Source of the DNA: Ruminococcus sp.
GTDB taxonomy: Bacteria > Bacillota > Clostridia > Oscillospirales > Ruminococcaceae
Length of the DNA: 49,913 nucleotides
Assembly: GCA_017934425.1 (NCBI GenBank)
Contig: JAGBJO010000054.1
Span: forward strand, 1-49,913
Reading direction: 5' to 3'
How positions within the stretch are numbered: the stretch's first letter is position 1; the number at the start of each line of letters is the position of its first letter. The position numbers and the translations under genes are program-made. The notes under the pieces were generated by a model. The model did no database searches and was not told the origin of the DNA. It saw only the letters and a list, made by a program, of their open reading frames with translations. Below are positions 43,645 to 49,913 of this stretch, one piece after another.

Positions 43645-43732
43645 TCAGCCTGACGAGCGACCCGACTTGGTTTCCCACACGGTAGTGACTGCTGCGGCGG
43701 ATTCTGACCGCCTTCCCTCAGTTTCAGGCTGA
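43645..43732 (-). ncRNA. Cobalamin riboswitch (compact type)
   Basis: On the minus strand an 88-base core is closed by a perfect 9-bp stem, TCAGCCTGA and TCAGGCTGA. Inside are GAGGGAA, a GGCGG/CCGCC stem and GCAGCAGTCACTACCGTG, which matches the conserved B12-box region (GCAGCC...CACTGTG type) of cobalamin aptamers, then GGGAAACCAAGTCGGG. The short form suggests a class-II (AdoCbl-variant) aptamer. It sits between a consensus promoter and a terminator, upstream of the surface/ECF operon. Confidence 0.82.
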
Positions 43733-43751
43733 TTCATAAAATTATAACACA

Positions 43752-43780
43752 ATTATAGCACCGTCCTGCGGATTTGTCAA
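43752..43780 (-). promoter_or_regulatory. Promoter of the riboswitch operon
   Basis: Minus strand TTGACA (43775-43780), 17 bases, TATAAT (43752-43757) with TGC before the -10. The leader to the first start codon is about 235 bases. Confidence 0.8.
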
Positions 43781-43797
43781 TAGCAGAATGATTTTAT

Positions 43798-43959
43798 AAT
43801 GCGTAATTCGTAATGCGTAATGCGTAATTGCGGTGTGCCTTACGGCACGAATTTTAAAGATGCTGGTTACTGCAAGATGTACGGTTTTCTTAAATCTTTA
43901 AAATCATCGCCGCAAGGCGATACCATTAATTACGCATTACGAATTACGCATTACGCATT
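43798..43959. repeat. Family B inverted-repeat element (copy 2)
   Basis: Terminal inverted repeats of 32 bases, built of ATGCGTAATTCGTA-type units in permuted order (43798-43829 and 43928-43959), enclose about 98 bases with an inner inverted repeat (GAATTTTAAAGAT / ATCTTTAAAATC). There is no coding capacity. The element lies between the divergent riboswitch promoter and the XRE promoter. Confidence 0.75.
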
Positions 43960-44021
43960 GATTAATTACGTATCCAATCATGCATTAAATTAGTTAAATA
44001 AGAAAAATATGTAAAGCTCCC

Positions 44022-44050
44022 TTGACTTTTTATGTAAAGCGTGCTATACT
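44022..44050 (+). promoter_or_regulatory. Promoter of the XRE-membrane protein pair
   Basis: TTGACT (44022-44027), 17 bases, TATACT (44045-44050). Confidence 0.7.
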
Positions 44051-44055
44051 TTTAT

Positions 44056-44073
44056 TGTAAAGTGAACTTTACA
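44056..44073. promoter_or_regulatory. Probable operator TGTAAAGT-GA-ACTTTACA
   Basis: A perfect 8+8 palindrome lies just downstream of the -10, with two more TGTAAAG half-sites at 44010-44016 and 44033-44039, upstream of and within the promoter. It probably binds the XRE regulator encoded next. Confidence 0.55.
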
Positions 44074-44095
44074 TTGATCGAAAGGAGCTGTTATT

Positions 44096-44302
44096 TTGCA
44101 AAACAAGATCCAGGAACTCCGCAAAGCAGGCAAGATCACTCAGCAGGAACTCGCTGATGCCCTTTGCGTCACCCGGCAGACTATCATCTCCCTCGAAAAC
44201 GGCAAGTACAACGCTTCCCTGCTCCTTGCCCATAAGATAGCCGTATTCTTCGGCATGACCATCGAGGACATTTTCATTTTCAATGAGGAGGATCAACTAT
44301 GA
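44096..44302 (+). CDS. XRE-family helix-turn-helix regulator (YozG-like)
   Basis: The 68-residue DNA-binding protein is essentially one Cro/C1-type HTH (IQELRKAGKITQQELADALCVTRQTIISLENGKYNASLLLAHKIAVFFG) with an acidic end. It starts at TTG, 8 bases after AAAGGAG. It overlaps the membrane protein gene by 4 bases (ATGA). Palindromic sites in its own promoter suggest autorepression. Such small regulators next to a membrane protein often respond to an envelope signal, though none is defined here. Confidence 0.9.
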   Translation: MQNKIQELRKAGKITQQELADALCVTRQTIISLENGKYNASLLLAHKIAVFFGMTIEDIFIFNEEDQL

Positions 44303-44724
44303 ACGAATTCAGAAAAAAACTTGAGAGAAAAGTAAGATTCTTTAGCTGCTATCTCTGCTTCTCCGGTATGCTTTTCGTCATCATGTCACGGCTTTTCCCC
44401 ATGTCAGAGGGCGGCAGCCTGACTATGGGATTTTTCAGCGGAATACTCCTGGTAATGATCTTCTACATTTTCAGGATCAATACCGCTCTGCATAATGAGG
44501 ATAAGCTGAAACAAATGTTCATCGAGGAAACCGACGAGCGTAATATTCAGCTTCGCAGGATCACCGGCAGTACTGCTATCCCAATAGTAATTATAGGCAT
44601 GGGCATTGCTATGGTGGTCAGCAGCTTCATAAACATGACAGTTTGCCTCACTCTGCTTGGCGCTTCACTTTTCGCCAGCATCACCACCATTATCACTCGC
44701 CTTATCGTCAACAAGACCCTGTGA
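44299..44724 (+). CDS. Membrane protein paired with the XRE regulator
   Basis: The 141-residue protein has about four membrane helices in two pairs (roughly 15-32, 42-60, 90-110 and 115-133) and a soluble middle stretch (EDKLKQMFIEETDERNIQLRR). The TDERN motif is a hallmark of the small membrane proteins found downstream of YozG-like regulators. Function unknown. Its 3' end overlaps the convergent PPTase gene by 60 bases, so the two end within each other. Confidence 0.8.
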   Translation: MNEFRKKLERKVRFFSCYLCFSGMLFVIMSRLFPMSEGGSLTMGFFSGILLVMIFYIFRINTALHNEDKLKQMFIEETDERNIQLRRITGSTAIPIVIIGMGIAMVVSSFINMTVCLTLLGASLFASITTIITRLIVNKTL

Positions 44725-45240
44725 TCTTTCGCAGACCGACACCACATATCTGCCTTTCAGGACATACTGCCTGAACCTGTAACCCTCCGGTGCGGAAACT
44801 ATCCCAGACTCGGTAAGGTCGAAGCAGGCATCTTTCAGCGGATAACTCAGCCCCATTCCTATCGCCTTGATGTATGATTCCTTTAGCGTCCACAGCCGGA
44901 AGAACATAAGGTCACGGTCAGGGGCATTTTCCACAAGAGCTTTCTCTGTCTCGGAGAAGGCTCTTTTCATTACCCCCGGTCGGTAATCCCGCACCTTTTC
45001 GCAGTCGATGCCGCACTCTGTATCAGACACGATGCAGGCGCATATCCCTACGGCATGAGATACATTATAGTGAACCTCCGGATAGTCCGCCAATGAAGGC
45101 TTACCGTACTGGTTTTTTACTACCGCTGATACGCCCTTTTCGTACACTATCCCCTTGCGTTTCAGGCACTCCCTGAGCAAGGCGTGAGCGTGGTTGCTCT
45201 GGGCTTTTCGTTCTATATCAGCAATTGATATCATCAGCAT
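44665..45240 (-). CDS. 4'-phosphopantetheinyl transferase, Sfp type
   Basis: Transfers the phosphopantetheine arm of CoA to carrier proteins. The 191 residues show the three family blocks: GKPSLADYPEVHYNVSHAVG, GIDCEKVRDY and FFRLWTLKESYIKAIGMGL. It is of the Sfp group (two fused halves) rather than the short AcpS. No NRPS, PKS or carrier protein lies in this window. ATG 45240 or 45234 could serve as start; AAAGGGG is upstream of both. Its 3' end overlaps the membrane protein gene of the other strand. Confidence 0.9.
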   Translation of the reverse strand: MLMISIADIERKAQSNHAHALLRECLKRKGIVYEKGVSAVVKNQYGKPSLADYPEVHYNVSHAVGICACIVSDTECGIDCEKVRDYRPGVMKRAFSETEKALVENAPDRDLMFFRLWTLKESYIKAIGMGLSYPLKDACFDLTESGIVSAPEGYRFRQYVLKGRYVVSVCERSQGLVDDKASDNGGDAGEK

Positions 45241-45330
45241 TATTATTCGCCCCTTTCCTTTTGATTAAATATTACCAGAAACCCGTTTTTTTGTCAACAG
45301 TATTTCGTCACCTGCTAAACCGCTCTATAA

Positions 45331-45359
45331 TTGACATTTTCCAGATACTTTGGTATAAT
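45331..45359 (+). promoter_or_regulatory. Promoter of the ThrE-type exporter gene
   Basis: TTGACA, 17 bases, TATAAT with TGG before the -10. Confidence 0.75.
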
Positions 45360-45411
45360 TTTAACAGTGTGACAGAAAGACTATCACATAATTCATTATT
45401 AAGGTGGTCAT

Positions 45412-46734
45412 ATGAGTAAATTCAGGAAACAACATATGCCTGTTGAATGGCATGAAATGATAGACCAGGAAAACGTCTGTCCGGCTTCGGAGGCTTCTCT
45501 GAAAGAAAAAGCTACTCTCGTTGGACGTGTGGGACTGATGATGCTGTCCGTAGGTACTGGTGCATGGCGTGTGCGTGCGTCAATGAACAAGATCTCCCGT
45601 GCGCTTAATATAATCTGCAATGCCGATATCGGTCTGCTGACCATTGAGTACACTTGCTTTGAGGGTTCTGAAAGCTACACAAGCGCAATTTCCCTGAGCA
45701 ATACCGGTATCAATACCGACAAGCTCACCGCCCTTGAGGAGTTCGCTGACGGGTTCAGTGAAAGAGCGAACCGCTACAGCGTTGAACAGTTCCATATGAT
45801 ACTTGATAAACTTAATAGTATGCCTGCCAACTACAAAGCAATTAACCTTGCGGCGGCTGCGGCACTCGCCTGCTGCGGATTTACTTTCCTGCTGGGCGGC
45901 GGCGCTGTAGAGATGATATTCGCATTCTTCGGCGCATTTGCAGGACAGTTCGTCCGGAAAAAACTTCTGGAGCGCCATATCACACTATTGGGAAACGTTA
46001 CTGCCGGAGTTGCGGCGGCGTGCTTTACTTACGTCTTTCTCATAAAGCTTGCGGAACATTTCCTTGGCGTGTCCGCTGTCCACCAGGCAGGATACATATG
46101 CTCGATGCTGTTCATTATCCCCGGTTTTCCGCTTATTACCGGTGGTATCGACCTTGCCAAGCTTGACCTGCGTTCCGGTCTGGAGAGAATAACCTATGCG
46201 CTCATAATAATCGTGACTGCCACTGTTACCGGCTGGCTGACCGCAATGATATGCAACTTCTCCCCTGCTGACTTCCCGGCACTGGAACTTGACCCTGTGG
46301 TTACAGTCCTGCTGAGACTTGTCACAAGCTTCTGCGGCGTTTACGGCTTCTCATTCCTCTATAACAGCAAGAGAAAGCTTGCGTTTACAGCCGGACTTAT
46401 CGGCATGGTAGCCAATACCATAAGACTTGAACTTATCGACTTCACTCCCATTCCCGTGGCAGCAGCAGCTTTCATCGGTGCGCTCAGTTCCGGACTTCTG
46501 GCATCTGCCCTCCACAAGAAAGTCGGCTACCCACGAATCACGCTTACTGTTCCGTCTATCGTTATCATGGTTCCCGGAATGTTCATGTACAAGGGTATCT
46601 ACTACATGGGACTGAACGATATCTCTACCGGCGGACTCTGGCTTTCCAAGGCGTTTCTTATCGTCCTTGCCCTGCCGCTGGGACTTATCTTCGCACGTAT
46701 CTTCACTGATAACAACTTCCGAAAATCTTCATAA
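45412..46734 (+). CDS. Threonine/serine exporter family protein (ThrE, fused)
   Basis: The 440-residue protein joins both parts of the ThrE family: an N-terminal DUF1212 part with the soluble stretch VGLMMLSVGTGAWRVRASMNKISRALNI (about 37-65) and a C-terminal DUF3815-like part, with about ten membrane helices in total. In many Firmicutes the two halves are separate genes; here they are one chain. The family exports threonine and serine; the substrate here is inferred. Its terminator is at 46794-46830. Confidence 0.87.
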   Translation: MSKFRKQHMPVEWHEMIDQENVCPASEASLKEKATLVGRVGLMMLSVGTGAWRVRASMNKISRALNIICNADIGLLTIEYTCFEGSESYTSAISLSNTGINTDKLTALEEFADGFSERANRYSVEQFHMILDKLNSMPANYKAINLAAAAALACCGFTFLLGGGAVEMIFAFFGAFAGQFVRKKLLERHITLLGNVTAGVAAACFTYVFLIKLAEHFLGVSAVHQAGYICSMLFIIPGFPLITGGIDLAKLDLRSGLERITYALIIIVTATVTGWLTAMICNFSPADFPALELDPVVTVLLRLVTSFCGVYGFSFLYNSKRKLAFTAGLIGMVANTIRLELIDFTPIPVAAAAFIGALSSGLLASALHKKVGYPRITLTVPSIVIMVPGMFMYKGIYYMGLNDISTGGLWLSKAFLIVLALPLGLIFARIFTDNNFRKSS

Positions 46735-46793
46735 CAAGCGGAGTCAGCTTGACCACAGATCACATTTTCGCTCGATTTACTTGATTACCTTGT

Positions 46794-46830
46794 AGAACCG
46801 TAACTTTGCAGTTTCGGTTCTTTCTTTTTT
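46794..46830 (+). terminator. Terminator of the ThrE gene
   Basis: AGAACCGTAACT and AGTTTCGGTTCT pair (12-bp stem, one mismatch), followed by TTCTTTTTT. The stretch just before it (AGCTTGACCACAGATCAC, about 46747) echoes the start of the tandem repeat units at 35143 and 35328. Confidence 0.7.
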
Positions 46831-46947
46831 GGGGTACGCTTCTTCCGGCGAGCCGGAGGAAATGCTGGAACAGTGAAGTACCTTCCGTGCCACACAGAAA
46901 TACTGCCAGCCCAAATATGAACAAATTGTAAACATTTTCCCTGATTC

Positions 46948-46976
46948 TTGACTTTCGGTCAGTAAAGGTCTATACT
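46948..46976 (+). promoter_or_regulatory. htpG promoter
   Basis: TTGACT, 17 bases, TATACT; the CIRCE operator starts 4 bases after the -10, over the expected start of transcription. Confidence 0.75.
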
Positions 46977-46980
46977 ATTA

Positions 46981-47007
46981 TTAGCACTCAGAGTATGAGA
47001 GTGCTAA
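46981..47007. promoter_or_regulatory. CIRCE operator (HrcA site)
   Basis: A perfect TTAGCACTC-N9-GAGTGCTAA inverted repeat, the binding site of the heat-shock repressor HrcA. Confidence 0.95.
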
Positions 47008-47032
47008 TAATTTTCACGGAGATGTGTTTTTT

Positions 47033-48937
47033 ATGGAAACTAAACAGTTCAAAGCAGAATCCAAAAGACTGCTGGATATGATGATCCACTCGATCTATAC
47101 TCATAAAGAGATATTCCTCAGAGAACTTATCTCTAACGCTTCCGATGCTATCGACAAGCTTTACTTCAAATCACTTACCGACGACCAGGTAGGTCTTTCC
47201 AAGGACGATTTCGCTATCTGGATAGCTGCCGACAAGGACAGCCGTACCATTAAGATCACCGATAACGGTATCGGTATGACTGAGGAAGAACTGGAAAATA
47301 ACCTGGGTACTATCGCTAATTCCGGCTCATTCAAGTTCAAGAACGAGAACAAGCTGGAGGAAGATAACCAGATAATCGGTCAGTTCGGTGTAGGTTTCTA
47401 CTCCGCATTCATGATCGCTAAGAAAGTTACTGTTATAACAAAGGCTTACGGCTCTGACAAGGCTTACAAGTGGGAGTCTGAGGGCGTTGACGGATATACT
47501 ATCACTGAGGCTGACAAGCAGTCAGTTGGTACTGAGATCATTCTCGAACTTCTGGACGATACCGACGACGAGAACTACAGCGAGTTCCTCGACCAGTACC
47601 GCATCAAGGGTCTGGTAAAGAAGTACTCTGACTATATCCGCTTCCCTGTTAAAATGGAAGTTACCCACAGCAAGCCCAAGGAGCAGTCCGAGGAAGACAA
47701 GGCTGCCGGAAAAGCTCCGGAGTATGAGGACTTTATTGAGATCGAGACTCTCAACAGCATGGTTCCCCTCTGGAAAAAGAGCAAGTCTGAGCTTACTGAG
47801 GACGACTACAAGCACTTCTATGTTGAGAAGTTCATAGACTACAACGAGCCGCTGAAATACGCTCACGTCAAGAACGAGGGTATGCCTGAGTACAACGCTC
47901 TGCTTTATATCCCCTCAAAAGCTCCCTTCGACTTCTACACCAGAGAGTACGAAAAGGGCTTACAGCTTTATTCAAACGGCGTTCTTATCATGGACAAGTG
48001 CCCTGACCTGCTGCCTGACTATTTCAGCTTCGTAAAGGGTCTGGTTGATTCAGAAGACCTGTCACTGAATATCTCCCGTGAAATGCTCCAGCACGACAGA
48101 CAGCTTAAAGTCATCGCAAAGAGCATCGAGAAGACTATCAGCAGCGAACTGAAAAAGCTTCTCAAGAACGAGCGTGAGAAGTATGAGCAGTTCTGGAAGG
48201 CTTTCGGTTTACAGCTTAAATACGGCATCTACAGCGACTACGGTATGCACAAGGACAAGCTTGTTGACCTCCTTATGTTCACTTCCTCAAAGGAGCATAA
48301 GCTGGTAACTCTCGACGAGTACGTTTCTGCAATGCCTGAAAGCCAGAAGTACATCTACTACGCTACAGGCGAAAGCGTTGAGCGCATCGAACAGCTTCCT
48401 CAGACCGAACTTGTCAAGGACAACGGCTTTGAGATACTCTACCTGACCGACAACGTTGACGAGTTCGCTATCAGAACTCTGATGAACTACAAGGAGAAGG
48501 AGTTCAAGTCCGTTTCCGCTGATGACCTGGGTCTGGATACTCCTGAGAAGAAGGAGGAACTGAAAGCTAAGGAGGAGGAAAGCTCCGATATGCTGAAAAC
48601 CCTTGCTGACGCTCTGGATGGCAAGGTTGCAAAGGTAACACTTTCACAGCGCCTGAAATCCCACCCTGTATGCCTTACCAGCGAGGGCGAGATCTCCCTT
48701 GAAATGGAGAAAGTCCTCAACTCTATGCCTAACGACCAGAAGATTCACGCACAGAGAGTTCTTGAACTGAACCCAGACCATGAGATATTCGGAAAACTCA
48801 AGTCTCTCAGCGACGCAGGCGATTCTGACAAGCTTGGCAAGTACGCAAAGCTGCTCTACGATCAGGCACTCCTCATCGAGGGCATGAGCATCGAAGACCC
48901 TGTTGAATTCTCCAACCTTATCTGCGAACTTATGTAA
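47033..48937 (+). CDS. htpG: Chaperone HtpG (Hsp90)
   Basis: ATP-dependent cytosolic chaperone. The 634 residues carry the GHKL ATPase motifs [23 protein letters not shown] and [12 protein letters not shown] in the N-domain, the middle-domain loop [14 protein letters not shown] with its catalytic-loop Arg, and a full C-terminal dimer domain. I chose ATG 47033 (begins [20 protein letters not shown]); GTG at 47024 sits too near the ribosome site. It has its own promoter with a CIRCE operator, so HrcA should repress it outside stress. Confidence 0.96.
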   Translation: METKQFKAESKRLLDMMIHSIYTHKEIFLRELISNASDAIDKLYFKSLTDDQVGLSKDDFAIWIAADKDSRTIKITDNGIGMTEEELENNLGTIANSGSFKFKNENKLEEDNQIIGQFGVGFYSAFMIAKKVTVITKAYGSDKAYKWESEGVDGYTITEADKQSVGTEIILELLDDTDDENYSEFLDQYRIKGLVKKYSDYIRFPVKMEVTHSKPKEQSEEDKAAGKAPEYEDFIEIETLNSMVPLWKKSKSELTEDDYKHFYVEKFIDYNEPLKYAHVKNEGMPEYNALLYIPSKAPFDFYTREYEKGLQLYSNGVLIMDKCPDLLPDYFSFVKGLVDSEDLSLNISREMLQHDRQLKVIAKSIEKTISSELKKLLKNEREKYEQFWKAFGLQLKYGIYSDYGMHKDKLVDLLMFTSSKEHKLVTLDEYVSAMPESQKYIYYATGESVERIEQLPQTELVKDNGFEILYLTDNVDEFAIRTLMNYKEKEFKSVSADDLGLDTPEKKEELKAKEEESSDMLKTLADALDGKVAKVTLSQRLKSHPVCLTSEGEISLEMEKVLNSMPNDQKIHAQRVLELNPDHEIFGKLKSLSDAGDSDKLGKYAKLLYDQALLIEGMSIEDPVEFSNLICELM

Positions 48938-48944
48938 GCATAAA

Positions 48945-48994
48945 ACGCCATAGTATTCCTGATACGAAGTCAGGAGTACTATGGCGTTTTTTGA
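48945..48994. terminator. htpG terminator, CATAGTAC family
   Basis: CGCCATAGTATTCCTGA pairs with TCAGGAGTACTATGGCG, followed by TTTTTTG on the plus strand. Confidence 0.85.
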
Positions 48995-49020
48995 TATGTG
49001 GTTACTCCGGAATTCTGGCG

Positions 49021-49671
49021 CTACAGATATTCCGCTTCCGTTTCGCCCATTTTCTTCCAGCAGATATAGGCGCAGACGAATATCACCGCATAAAACAGCA
49101 GGTTCACAGCAAATGTGGCGGACTCGATAAGGATCCCATGTGTCATATTGCAAAGTGCATGAAGCAGCATGGCAGCAGGAAGCGTTATTCTGGACTTTCC
49201 GGTATCTATGCCGTAGAAGATCATGACAGTCAGACCCACCGTCCAGAGCGCTCCTTCAATCACCGACCATATAGCTACCGGGAATATCGCTGACATAGCG
49301 TTACCTGTACCAATAAGCCCAAAGCAGGAAAGCCCTGAGCCGAAAAGTTCGTAGGCGCTGTGTCCGATACCGTAAGTAACTGCGTCATTCCGACTTTTGC
49401 AGGAAGTCAGTATATACCGCAGCATCAGGAACTTTCCACCCTCCTCGAAGATGCCGAAAAGTATGCCCTGCCGGACGTAAAAACCGATCATATCCTCACG
49501 GCTGAACCCGGAACGAATGGCGCTGGCTATGATAAAAATGGGAAAGCACGCCAGAAATGCCGCAATAGCCGGGTGTATTTTTGTCTCCGCCTTTTTGCTC
49601 CAGAGAACGACCAGTGCTGCCGGCAAAAAAAGCCTGGTAAGACCGGCAAGTACGCAGCCTAAGTCTTTCAT
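49021..49671 (-). CDS. YhfC-type intramembrane glutamic protease family protein
   Basis: The 216-residue protein has about seven membrane helices. The block GIFEEGGKFLMLRYIL has the EEXXXK/R pattern of YhfC-type CAAX-like proteases; AVTYGIGHSAYELF and LLHALCNMTHG supply the likely metal or catalytic His residues. The substrate is unknown. I chose ATG 49671 with AAAGGGGG 7 bases upstream; an ATG at 49704 overlaps the predicted start of transcription. Convergent with htpG. Confidence 0.82.
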   Translation of the reverse strand: MKDLGCVLAGLTRLFLPAALVVLWSKKAETKIHPAIAAFLACFPIFIIASAIRSGFSREDMIGFYVRQGILFGIFEEGGKFLMLRYILTSCKSRNDAVTYGIGHSAYELFGSGLSCFGLIGTGNAMSAIFPVAIWSVIEGALWTVGLTVMIFYGIDTGKSRITLPAAMLLHALCNMTHGILIESATFAVNLLFYAVIFVCAYICWKKMGETEAEYL

Positions 49672-49706
49672 AGTCCGCCCCCTTTGTTTAGCTAAATTAT
49701 GCAAAT

Positions 49707-49735
49707 ATTATATACTATCCCGGAATATTTGTCAA
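49707..49735 (-). promoter_or_regulatory. Promoter of the YhfC-like gene
   Basis: Minus strand TTGACA, 17 bases, TATAAT. Confidence 0.7.
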
Positions 49736-49754
49736 TAGCGCCCTTTAAGACATT

Positions 49755-49913
49755 CACGGCAACAGCATTTACTTTTTGTGAAGCATTTTCTGATATACAA
49801 TGGAAAACTACCGGTTTCCGAAGAAAGCCATGCGCCGGAATTATTTCCGGCGACAGGCTGGTAAGGATTTGTCCTTTCTTGGGCTACAGAAAGACTTGCC
49901 GGGAAAAATCGGC
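49755..49913 (-). repeat. Family A repeat (copy 3, cut by the window end)
   Basis: The reverse complement matches 23238-23378 closely from GCCGATTTTT to GCTGTTGCCGTG. It holds 18 more bases near its end (a TCACAAAAAGTAAATGCT stretch), flanked by AAATGCT on both sides; the middle copy has lost them. The element is truncated by the window limit. Confidence 0.8.

Noticed and set aside
43798..43959. Family B element as a non-coding RNA gene
   Set aside because: It could fold into a long hairpin, but no promoter faces it and a repeat element explains the symmetry.

Overview
The window looks like a chromosomal segment of a Gram-positive, spore-lineage Clostridia, most likely a cellulosome-forming Ruminococcus (R. 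flavefaciens / R. champanellensis type). The evidence is a secreted family-9 cellulase with a type-I dockerin, a second dockerin protein made of Big_2 repeats, the sporulation pair SpoIIGA/SigE, many TTGACA-17-TATAAT promoters, AGGAGG ribosome binding sites and sortase-type PKTGD anchors. The species cannot be fixed from the sequence alone. I saw no rRNA, tRNA, CRISPR array, transposase or prophage.

Layout. 1-3.6 kb: asparagine synthetase and an aspartate carbamoyltransferase that carries a PyrI-type zinc tail, ended by a ~290-bp palindrome. 3.6-7.2 kb: GH9 cellulase and a BspA-like leucine-rich surface protein (minus strand). 7.4-9 kb: spoIIGA-sigE. 9-11.8 kb: a lone sugar-type solute-binding protein translationally coupled to a membrane diguanylate cyclase. 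12-16.8 kb: DUF2201/VWA-like protein, Big_2-dockerin protein, DUF3810 HEXXH membrane protein and a left-handed beta-helix protein. 16.9-20.3 kb (minus): LCP-like protein, TatD, PP2C phosphatase and a SLOG protein; the TatD-associated radical SAM gene diverges from them. 21-28.3 kb: ilvE, two membrane proteins, GNATs, a NahK-like kinase and the PFL/ACT pair. 28.6-32 kb: PHP phosphatase, Lrp/AsnC regulator, aminotransferase and ispE. 32-36.8 kb: SGNH/MBOAT O-acylation pair, PAP2, a tandem hairpin repeat, TspO and a Thr-rich sortase substrate. 36.9-43.8 kb: a membrane protein, then a five-gene cobalamin-riboswitch operon. 44-49.9 kb: XRE regulator plus membrane protein, Sfp-type PPTase, ThrE-type exporter, CIRCE-controlled htpG and a YhfC-type protein.

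The most notable system is the minus-strand operon at 37.4-43.8 kb. A compact cobalamin riboswitch followed by an intrinsic terminator controls a sortase-anchored surface protein, a membrane-anchored protein that combines an alpha/alpha-toroid with a DUF4430 (transcobalamin/intrinsic-factor C-terminal-like) domain, and a complete ECF transporter (EcfT, fused EcfA-EcfA', S component). I read it as a Gram-positive corrinoid-capture and uptake machine that resembles animal intrinsic factor in domain make-up. The second notable object is a tandem 185-bp repeat at 35.14-35.51 kb whose ~43-bp core lies in opposite orientation in its two copies, as if it had been flipped by recombination between inverted arms.

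Several families of palindromic or terminal-inverted-repeat intergenic elements are scattered through the window, and one copy of one family sits at each window end.
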